Positions 12,800-21,900 of a stretch of 35,638 nucleotides of DNA are shown one piece after another. The stretch is from a virus. Below the pieces are notes generated by a model that did no database searches, had not been told where the DNA came from, and saw only the letters and a program-made list of their open reading frames with translations. Numbering within the stretch: position 1 is the first letter of the stretch; the number at the start of each line of letters is the position of its first letter. The DNA lies in the IMG/VR virus record IMGVR_UViG_3300046005_000748, positions 1 through 35,638 of that record; one strand, written 5' to 3'. A program made the position numbers and the translations under genes.

Positions 12800-13258
12800 A
12801 TGGCATTCAGAAAAAAACCAGATAGAAGATTAATAAAATCAAAGGCAATGACCATTGATGGTATAAACTTTAAGTCAAGACTTGAAGGGCATATGTATAA
12901 ACTTCTAAAGGAAAATAAGATAAACTTCAAATACGAGGATGAAAGCTTTGAGCTTTTGTCCTCCTTTGTTTTTAATAACGACTACTTCGCTAGATTAGCA
13001 TCAGGTAAAGGCGACTTTATAAATCGTGGTCATAAGAAGATAAATAATATGTCGTACAAACCTGATTTTGTAATCAATCATAATGGGTATTACGCTATTG
13101 TAGAAACAAAAGGACTACCAACTGAACCATTTAATATGCGAATGAAGCTATTTAAGGGTACTTTAAATCAATCAAATACCGAATGTGATATATTCGTACC
13201 ACAAACCCAAACTGAATGCGTTAAAACAATGGAAATAATCTTAGATAAAATAAAGTAA
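12800..13258 (+). CDS. PD-(D/E)XK nuclease resembling T7 endonuclease I
   Basis: A 152-residue basic protein. FKSRLEGHMYKLL (residues 24-36) supplies the helix Glu. MSYKPDFVI (84-92) supplies the catalytic Asp. YAIVETKGLP (98-107) supplies the E-x-K pair, followed by MRMKLFK. Spacing and context match the T7 gp3 Holliday-junction resolvase family more than HNH enzymes. Such enzymes debranch recombination intermediates and degrade host DNA, complementing the ERF and 5' exonuclease of this arm. The middle (SSFVFNNDYFARLASGKGDF) is an insert of about 30 residues not usual in gp3. Confidence 0.78.
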   Translation: MAFRKKPDRRLIKSKAMTIDGINFKSRLEGHMYKLLKENKINFKYEDESFELLSSFVFNNDYFARLASGKGDFINRGHKKINNMSYKPDFVINHNGYYAIVETKGLPTEPFNMRMKLFKGTLNQSNTECDIFVPQTQTECVKTMEIILDKIK

Positions 13259-13260
13259 GT

Positions 13261-13488
13261 ATGGAATTTAAACACACACAAAGACAAATCAACAACGCTA
13301 TCTTAGATAGTCAAAGAGTAACTAATGTAAATAGAGTTATGAAGAAAGTAAATCAAGCCTCAGACTTCTTATATGAATCAATGATTGATAAAGAAAGAGC
13401 TTATACAGTATCTGCTTGCGCTAAGTTAAAGGTATTGTGTGAAGAAATAGAAAATAATATGGAGAAATATTTAAAGGATGCAGAATAG
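13261..13488 (+). CDS. hypothetical helical protein (75 aa)
   Basis: A 75-residue basic-to-acidic helical protein, MEFKHTQRQINNAILDSQRV at the start. It contains a possible coiled coil (VMKKVNQASDFLYESMIDKE) and a C-terminal helix with two cysteines (SACAKLKVLCEEIENNM). No family recognised. It starts two bases after the nuclease gene and overlaps the phosphoesterase gene by 11 bases. Confidence 0.6.
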   Translation: MEFKHTQRQINNAILDSQRVTNVNRVMKKVNQASDFLYESMIDKERAYTVSACAKLKVLCEEIENNMEKYLKDAE

Positions 13489-14734
13489 TATAAACGACCA
13501 CTTATTAAGTGTTGTTAAGGAACAGTACTTAAAGACTGGTAATATAACTCAGTCTTGCATTAATGCTTGTAAAGAATCAGGTGTTGATTACAATGATAGT
13601 TTGAGGAGGAAATTCTCTAATAAACTAAAACAATTAGAAATGAAAAATGAATTGTTTATTGATGAAGATTTGGAAAACACAACAAATACAGACACAAATC
13701 AATATAACAAATCTGTGTCTCAATTATCAGCTTTAAAACCAGATGGTAAAATAATGCCTATAGACGAGTATTGTAGATTTTATGGAATACCTTATGATCA
13801 AGTTAGGACGTACAAACTTGTCACACACTCTTCTAAAGGAGCTTATTATAACATAGCTAGCAATACGATAAAAGGAGATGGTTTTGAAGAATTTTACAGT
13901 AAGCTTCTAAAAGATTTATACGAATTACCGAATAAACCAAAAACAATAGTAAGAGATAGACCTATTGATGGCGAGGAATATTTACTTGTATTAGACCCTT
14001 GCGATATTCATATTAATAAGCTTGCTGATGCATATGAAGTTGGTGAGGAATATAACAGCCAAATTGCAGTGCAAAGAGTTAAAGAAGGTGTAGAAGGCAT
14101 AATAGAAAAAACAAAGGGATTTAAAATAGACAAAATACTATTTATTGCTGGTAATGATATATTGAATATAGATACGCCTAAAAAAACAACAACATCTGGA
14201 ACGCCACAGGATACCGATGTAAATTGGTATAGAGGTTTTTTAATGGCTAAAGATGTGTATATTGACGTGTTAAAAAGATTATTAGAGGTTTCTGACGTAC
14301 ATTTTGTTCATAATCCATCAAATCACGATTGGACTCACTCTTGGTTTTTAGCGGATGTAATCCAAACTTATTTTAAAGATTGTAAAAACATTACATTTGA
14401 TTGCGATTTACAGCATAGAAAATATTTTACATATGGTAAAAACCTAATAGGAACAACTCACGGTGATGGGGCTAAAACTCAAGACTTACCTTTGCTTATG
14501 GCTCACGAATCTAAGGATTGGAGTTTTTGTAAGCATAAGTACATATATACACATCATATTCATCATAAAATGAGTAAAGACTATATGGGTGTTAATGTAG
14601 AGTCAATGAGGAGTGCTTCTGGAACTGATGGATGGCATCATCGTAACGGATATGTTTATGCTCCTAAAGCTATAGAAGGATTTTTACATTCTAAAGAACA
14701 CGGTCAAATAGCGAGAATTACACATATATTTTAG
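13478..14734 (+). CDS. calcineurin-like metallophosphoesterase
   Basis: A 418-residue protein with an N-terminal helical region (1-85) that may bind DNA, a variable linker, and a metallophosphoesterase core. The core motifs are LDPCDIHINKL (Asp/His at about 176/178), IAGNDILN (GND at 225-227), NPSNHDW (NH at 282-283), GTTHGDGAK (His 328) and IYTHHIHH (His-rich metal site near 359-363). In order these are D-x-H, GD/ND, NH(D), H and H-x-H of the calcineurin-like fold. Phages of Bacteroidota often carry such a gene in the replication arm, probably as a nuclease or nucleotide phosphatase (SbcD/Mre11-like). The exact substrate is unknown. Confidence 0.8.
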   Translation: MQNSINDHLLSVVKEQYLKTGNITQSCINACKESGVDYNDSLRRKFSNKLKQLEMKNELFIDEDLENTTNTDTNQYNKSVSQLSALKPDGKIMPIDEYCRFYGIPYDQVRTYKLVTHSSKGAYYNIASNTIKGDGFEEFYSKLLKDLYELPNKPKTIVRDRPIDGEEYLLVLDPCDIHINKLADAYEVGEEYNSQIAVQRVKEGVEGIIEKTKGFKIDKILFIAGNDILNIDTPKKTTTSGTPQDTDVNWYRGFLMAKDVYIDVLKRLLEVSDVHFVHNPSNHDWTHSWFLADVIQTYFKDCKNITFDCDLQHRKYFTYGKNLIGTTHGDGAKTQDLPLLMAHESKDWSFCKHKYIYTHHIHHKMSKDYMGVNVESMRSASGTDGWHHRNGYVYAPKAIEGFLHSKEHGQIARITHIF

Positions 14735-14735
14735 T

Positions 14736-15548
14736 ATGATAGAGTATTATAAAGATTTAAGTTTAAAAAACCTTTCTTATATAAATGAGGAAGGTTTAAA
14801 TTGTTTAGAGGAATTTAAAGATATTCCTGGATATGAAGGTTTGTATCAAGTTTCTAATTTAGGAAGAATTAAATCTTGCAACAGAGTGGTTAAACATAAT
14901 AATGGAAACGTACATCATAAAAAAGAAAAAATATTAAGACAATCAAATAACGGAAAAGATTATTTATCTGTATTGCTTTACGATGATAATGGATTTAAAA
15001 AGTCTCACTACGTTCATAGATTAGTTTTAAGAAGCTTCATAGGAGAGTCTAATTTATTAGTCGATCACAAAAACCATATACGTACTTGTAATATATTGTC
15101 AAATTTAAGATATTTAACTGCAAGATTAAATTCATCTACCGTTGTTAATAGACCCATTCCTGCTTCAAAATATGTAGGGGTAACTAAAAATAGTAACAGC
15201 ATAAACAAATGGAAGTCTACTTTAAGAATAAATGGAACTAAAAGGTATGTTGGTTCGTTTAAAACAGAAATTGAAGCTTCTGAAGCTTATCAAAAAGCCT
15301 TGTATAATTGGGAGAATTTTAGTATAAATCAAAAAGGAGAATATGAAGAAAAAAATCCTGTTAAAGTATTTTATAGGAAAAGCGGTGAAAAATTACTGGT
15401 AAATTCAAAGATGGTTTTAGATAAAAATACTGGCATATTTTACGATTCATTAATTGATGCTTGTAATAGTCTTAATTTAAAATACAAATACATTAGTTCT
15501 TTATTGTGTAAAGGTAAATTAGATAAGACATCTATTGTGTACATTTAA
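14736..15548 (+). CDS. NUMOD4-HNH-AP2-NUMOD1 homing endonuclease
   Basis: The 270-residue protein is modular. NUMOD4 covers about residues 25-50 (FKDIPGYEGLYQVSNLGRIK). A His-Asn-His nuclease core follows at about 90-130 (HRLVLRSFIG, VDHKNHIRTCNILSNLRYL). Then comes an AP2-like DNA-binding domain at about 143-190 (SKYVGVTKN, WKSTLRINGTKRYVGSF, EASEAYQKAL). A NUMOD1-like helix-turn-helix ends the protein (GIFYDSLIDACNSLNLKYKY). This is a typical phage homing endonuclease in which several small modules tether the nuclease to its site. It starts two bases after the phosphoesterase stop and separates that gene from the MazG-like gene. Confidence 0.88.
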   Translation: MIEYYKDLSLKNLSYINEEGLNCLEEFKDIPGYEGLYQVSNLGRIKSCNRVVKHNNGNVHHKKEKILRQSNNGKDYLSVLLYDDNGFKKSHYVHRLVLRSFIGESNLLVDHKNHIRTCNILSNLRYLTARLNSSTVVNRPIPASKYVGVTKNSNSINKWKSTLRINGTKRYVGSFKTEIEASEAYQKALYNWENFSINQKGEYEEKNPVKVFYRKSGEKLLVNSKMVLDKNTGIFYDSLIDACNSLNLKYKYISSLLCKGKLDKTSIVYI

Positions 15549-15558
15549 AATAATTAAT

Positions 15559-15942
15559 ATGGAAATAAATAAAATGTTAGAAATGGTTGCAAACTTTATG
15601 AAGGCTTGCGACCAAGAGGTAAATGATAAGCCTGTAGCACAAGACCAAAGCACAATATCACTAAGGTATCACTTGATGTCTGAAGAAAATAGAGAGTATA
15701 TGGTAGCAGGAATACAAGAAGATAAGGTAGAAATACTTGATGCTTTAATTGACCAGGCTTATGTATTATTTGGCACTATTAATGCACACGGTATGCAGAA
15801 AGAGTTTGTAGAAGGCTTTAGACTTGTTCACGAGAATAATATGACTAAGGTCCAAGAGAATGGTAAAGTATTAAAAGATGCTTCAGGAAAGGTTTTAAAA
15901 CCACAAGGTTATCAGAAAGTAGATTTAAGGGAGTTGTTATAA
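15559..15942 (+). CDS. NTP pyrophosphohydrolase-like protein (MazG/PRA-PH type)
   Basis: ATG 15559 is preferred over an upstream in-frame ATG at 15535 that overlaps the homing endonuclease. The 127-residue protein has MLEMVANFMKACDQEV near its start. The metal-binding helices follow in RYHLMSEENREYMVAGI (E-E-x-x-E) and VEILDALIDQAYVLFGTINA (E-x-x-D-A-x-x-D), the two-helix core of all-alpha NTP-PPases. FVEGFRLVHENNMTKV and GKVLKPQGYQKVDL complete the pattern common in phage phosphoribosyl-ATP pyrophosphohydrolase-like proteins. It would hydrolyse a nucleoside triphosphate to the monophosphate. It is the second enzyme of this superfamily in the window and the last plus-strand gene before the convergence point. 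Confidence 0.82.
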   Translation: MEINKMLEMVANFMKACDQEVNDKPVAQDQSTISLRYHLMSEENREYMVAGIQEDKVEILDALIDQAYVLFGTINAHGMQKEFVEGFRLVHENNMTKVQENGKVLKDASGKVLKPQGYQKVDLRELL

Positions 15943-15975
15943 AAAAAGAGGGGTTTATAGCCCCTCTCTTAATTT
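15941..15975. terminator. bidirectional terminator at the convergence of the two arms
   Basis: AGAGGGG (15947-15953) pairs with CCCCTCT (15961-15967) over a seven-base loop. Seven A residues on the left give a seven-T run for minus-strand transcripts; the plus side has the weaker CTTAATTTT. It sits between the stop codons of two convergent genes. Confidence 0.85.
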
Positions 15976-18900
15976 TATTTCTTAATTACTTTTGAACTCT
16001 CTACATCCATTTTTATAGGAAACTTATATAGAGTATCTTTTTTATTAAATACCTTATTTTTTTCAGAGGCATCGTAAAATACTTTTCCTCTTGCATTTTG
16101 ATATACCTCATCTTTTTCAACTTCTCTAAGTATTTTAGATAAATCAGTTGATGTTGGTAATCCTAATAACATTCCTATGTCAGCATACTTTGGTTCTGAT
16201 GTCATCTTTGAAATCATAGCAAGCTCTGGTACTGTCATATTAATTACATCACCTATTTCTTTCGACAATCCTAAACTTTTACCTGTAATATCATCTTCTT
16301 CAACTTTAAATTTTCCATCAAATGCTGTTTCTCCATTTAGCATTGTTCTTCCAAATCCATTAGTTATTCTGTCTTTACTTGAATCATAGAAACCATATCT
16401 TTCTTCTCTTTGGTATTTATTTAATACCTCTACAAGTGTTGATATAGCTCTTACCTTTATATTACCTCTTGAGCCAGCAGCTGTGTTAATACTAAATTCT
16501 AAAGCGCCTCTTAATGCTCTACCTTCTATTGAGTTATACCTATGATTTTTCAACATATCTATTGTTTGAAATAAATTAGCTACTTTAAATTTACCTTCAC
16601 TAGTAGTTATATCATATTCTCCTTTTTTATTTAAACCACCATTTCTTTCTTTAAAAGTATAGAATCCATCTTCTTCCATTCTTGAAATAGCTTTGTCTAA
16701 TATATCTTTTCTTTCTTCTGCATTATATCTTGTATAACCATACTCAGAATTAATATAACTTAATAAATCTACGTACTTAGTGTAATTAACAGGTTCATCT
16801 TTATCATCAATCATTTTAATTACATTATTTATATACGACATATTTCCATCAAGTTTCTTCATAGCATCAACATTGGCGGAATGTCCGTTTATTATTTTGT
16901 TAAAATGTTCTCTAGCAAAGAATCTATATCTAGCCTCTACAGCCTCCCTGAATCTATCATCTTTTAATAAATTCATTAATTCACTTCTCCTATCTCTATA
17001 CATTTCAAGAACCTTCTGCATATACTCATCTGAATCTTCTAAATTCTTAGCTTGTTCTTCATATTTATTGTAAATTTCAACTATTCCTTTCATAAAGTCA
17101 GGATCTGAACTCATATCATCAAAATTGTCTTTTATATTTTCTTCATCATCATCTCCACCAATTAATAAAGACGCAAACTTTAATGGTATTACTCCAGCTA
17201 ATGCAGTATATACTACATTCCTAAGTGCATTACCTACTATAATTCTTTCTTGCGCACCTCTCTCATCTCCAAATCCATTTTCGATAAGGTTATTAATAGC
17301 TGTTCTTGTGTCTCTTGCAGATATAATTCTAAATCTAGAAAACAAATAATTCATATACTTTTCAAATACATTATTACCTCCTTGATTTTTTGATAAGTCA
17401 ATTATTTTTTGAACACCCTCTGCTATATTCTTACTACCAAGTCTTGATGATAAAGTATAGTTAGCTATTAAAGAAGCTATTTCTATTTCTTTTTTATACT
17501 TTAATAAGTAAGCCTTATCTCCTGATGCTATTTTTTGCATATCAACACTTGTGCCAGATAATGCCTCAAACTCTTTGTAAAAAGAACCAGCCCATAATGA
17601 TAATGCAGGAGCGTTATCAGAGAAAGATTGTAATTGTTCATTCATTCTCTTAGCAAAATCACCTGGAATATTTAATTTTGTCTTCCTTGTCGCAGAATCT
17701 ATAAATGTTTTAAACTTATTACTAAAACCTCTATTTGTTAATAATGAAGAAGCCCCTTCTGTTTGAAAATCAATTCTACTTGTCTTAACATCAAAGTCAT
17801 TATTCATTAATCTTGTTGGTTGACTAGCTCCAGAATTAATTAAAAAGTTCTTTATTAATTCCTTTCTTTTTTCTTTAGGCACACTATTTAAATCATCTAC
17901 TAATTTTGATGAAAGAAGTTTCTCTCCATCAGATAACAATAAACCAGTATAGTTAGCTGTTAAATCTTTAATCGTTCTATCAACACTTGCTAATGTACTT
18001 CTAAAGAATATGTTTTCTAAGACTCTTGAAATATCATTTCCAATAGAATCAGCATCTATCCTTGTTGCATTTTGAGTTTGTTCTACAAATTTGTTTACAA
18101 CACCTAAAATGTTTTCATATAAAAACTTTAAATCTTCATTACCTTCATTTTCTTTTATAAGGTCAGTTAAAGCCCTTTTTGCAATATTTACATCAGTAAG
18201 TAGTTTGTGTTGTAATTCAACACTCTTAATAGCAGATACGGCAATAGAAAAAGGATTATGACCTACAGCGTGAGCTTGTTGTTTAGATACCCTACTCTTT
18301 ACATTAGAAGACCTTAAAGAAGGATTATTGAATGCTTTTTGCAATGTATCTAACTCCTCGTTTCCATATACCTTTGAATAGTTATTTTGAGGAAAGTAAT
18401 TTGTGATAAGTGGAGAAGCATTTTTTTCGTGATAAAACTGAGATTCATAAGCGGCTTCTGCTTGTATATCTAACTCTTTTCTTATTGCATTATACGAATC
18501 AAGTTCCTCTTTTGAAAAGAAATCACTTACTTCATTTCCATTCCCATCTGTTACTTTTAAAACGCCATTATCGTAAGTAATACTATAATCTCCATACTTA
18601 TTGATAAATTCAGCATATTTCTTTCTCTCTGATTTAGTATAAGAACTTGATTTTGAATTTGCTAAGAATGAATCTTTTGCAGTTTGAACTGTATTATTAT
18701 CAGGATTTGAATTCTTTTGAGCAGAAAGAAATGCAAAATGTATCTTCATTAATGACTCTTCGTAATCCTTTGACTTCTCAATTAATTTACCCCTAACTTT
18801 ATCAAGATTAGACATCACCTCTTCTACTCTAGCATTAACTCTTCCTTGTTGTTTTTGTATAGCTCCCATAATATATCTTAATACAGGAATACCCTTAAAG

Positions 18901-21900
18901 TTTTCTGCTACAATGTCCGCTACTTTAGGTATGCCTCCATATATTTTAAACGCAGCATCTATGGATGTTAAATTGGTTTTGTAAGCCTTAGTCTTTTCAT
19001 CTTGTCTAAATCTACTAAACAAACTATCAATAGCCTTAAATATTTTATTAGAAGCTAATCCAGTCTTTTTGTAACTACCTTCTACATTCTTAGATAAACC
19101 ATATTTATTTCTATTTGCCATTACCGCTGTAAATATATCATTTGCATAAGTCGGTATTTCAAAACCATCTACAATCGCATTGATTGCATTATTCAATCCT
19201 ATGATTTGATTTCTATTCAACATATCCAAATCAGATTGTTTTAAATCAGCAAACAACGACAATATCTGGAAAGATTTAGATGTAGGACTATACTCTGAAT
19301 CTGTAGCTATACCTTTTATAGTAGGAATATTGTTAATTATCTCTTCCTTACTATTATCTAACTCTTCATCAACATCGTCTGTTGTTTCACTATCAACATT
19401 ATTGAAATTAAATAAAGTTTTATTTTCGTTGTAAAACTCTTTATCGTTTTCAGATGGTTTAAAAGAATCTCTTTTAGCATTAGGATTTGCTTCTTCAAAA
19501 TTATCTATTTCATTTTGTATAGACAATATTTTATCAGAAGTATCCATATATTTTTTCTCTACCTCTTTGTAGAAATTAGAAAATTCTTCAATACCACCAA
19601 GTTCAGATAAATTCAATGATAATCTTCTTTTAGATAAAACATTGATATATGACTTGTATTTTTCAAACATCTCAGGACTTAAAGATAGCTTTACAATCTT
19701 AGGGTTTAGAGAAACAAATCTAAATGTAGGAGATTGATTATTTAAAAAACCTGTTTTTCCTGATTTTACATTTTTAATAGCGGCTTTTCTTTCTTTATTT
19801 AATTTAGATGATTCAGCCTTAACTTCATCTCTCTGTGCTTTCTTTTGTTGGTTTTTAAATACATATTCAGACAAAGATGTAGGTAATTCTGCTTCTATAT
19901 TAGATTGTACTTCAGGAGTCAAATTTTTATACCACTCTGTTTCCTTTAAAGCATTAATACCAACTTCAATTAATTCTCCAATAGTTTTAACTGTTTTTAA
20001 CGCACCCTTCATAGCTTTTATAGCTACTTGAACAGCAGGAGCAGGAATTAACACTCCTTTAACACCACTTTTTTGAATGTCTTGTAATTCTTTCTCTGCT
20101 TTATCTAAGAAGTTAATTACTTTATCTAAAACACCTTTGTCTTTTAAATCTGCATCTTTATCTAAATCAAAAATACTTTCTACTAATTTTTCTTCGGTAA
20201 TCATAGAATCATAAATAGACTTCATCTTGTCATTCAACTTAATATCTATTTCACTTCCCTGAATACCGTTATATATATCTAATAACCACTCTTTAAATTT
20301 ATCAAACAACTTCTGTAATGAAGGTATAGGAGATACACCATCTGCTAAGTATTTTTCAAAACCTCTTGCAAAGAATTCACTTGTTTCAATAGTCCATCCT
20401 TTTGTACCTGCACTCTTTATAATTGCATCTCTCTCTGATTTTGATAAGTAATGTTCAAATACGTGAGCCATTTCGTGTAGTGGCGTGGACACATTAGGGT
20501 CTGTTAAAGCGTATATTATAGCTTGACCATCCATAGCTACCATTGCAGCACCACGAGCTTTATTAGCGTCTTTTTGAAACCTAATAACTTCATCTATACT
20601 TACAGCATCTTCATCAAATACAACATAGTTAAAACCTCTTGCTGTATCTGATGTTGCTCCACGAGAAATACTTTCTGCTGGGTATTTTATTCCGTCTATA
20701 CCAGCCCCTAAAAGTAAAAGCGATGCTTCTTTTGATGATTTAAAATTAGACTCTAAAGCTCTATATAAATCTTTACCTTTTATGTCTTCAATAGGAATAT
20801 AGTCATAATCATATTGGCTAATAGTTAACAATTCTCCTTCCTCTTTAGCTTCTTTTACTACCTGTTCCGCTTCTTTTAAACTCATATATTCACCAACAAC
20901 ATCCATCCCATCTTCATCTAAAACAATAAAATTAGGAATGCCTAATCCATACTCTTCATCAAGTATTAAATCATTTTTATTAGCTATATCTTTTAATATT
21001 TCTTCACTAACAGGTTTATCCCACTCTAACCAAGTATATTCTCCTGCTTTTTTCCCTTTTTGTAGAGATACCTTGTATAAGTTTCTTATTTTTGAATTAT
21101 ATAACTCATTCTTATTTTCTTTAATGTATTTTATAGCTTCATTGTCTTGTTCTCTTTCTAAAGCATTTAATACTTTGTCATAATCGTACGAATAATATTC
21201 TGAAAATTCAGATATATTCAATATAGACAATTTTGATAAATTACTTTTCTGTAATTTACTAACAAAATCTTCAAATAAAGGAGAACTCAAATATTTAGCG
21301 TAATGTTCAGCAATACTTTTAATTTCTGTAAAATATAATCCCCAACCAAATGCTTGAACACCTTCTCCAGTACCCATCTTTTCAGTTGTAAATTTATCAA
21401 AAAAATGAGGGCTTCCGTGCCAAGCATCTACTTGAAATTTAATACCTTTAGGTAAGTCTGTTTCACTTGATTTTTCAAACCTTATTTTTTTATATATTTC
21501 AGACTTATCTACATTAGCTCTTTTAGCCATAGAACCTATCATTCTATCCATAATCACAGCAGAAGCTAATGCCTTAACTCTGTTTTGACCAAACATCTTT
21601 CTATTTACATCGTATAAACCTTTTATGTTTTTAGGTTTAACACCAGATATTCTAGCTACTTTTTCAATTTTTTCGGTAGTGACTTCAGATTCTTGGTCTC
21701 TTTGGACCACTTCTTGCAATCCCATTTCGGATTGTTCTGGGCGTAACACGCCTTCACTTGTGCTTTGCTCTTGAATGGCATCTTCTTGTGTTTTAATGTT
21801 AGTTAATAATGGTTTTAGTAACTTATCATACTTAGCGTAAATTTCCCTTGCCTTTGCGTTGTCAGATTCGGCTATTTTAGTAGCATCTACTTTACCATCT

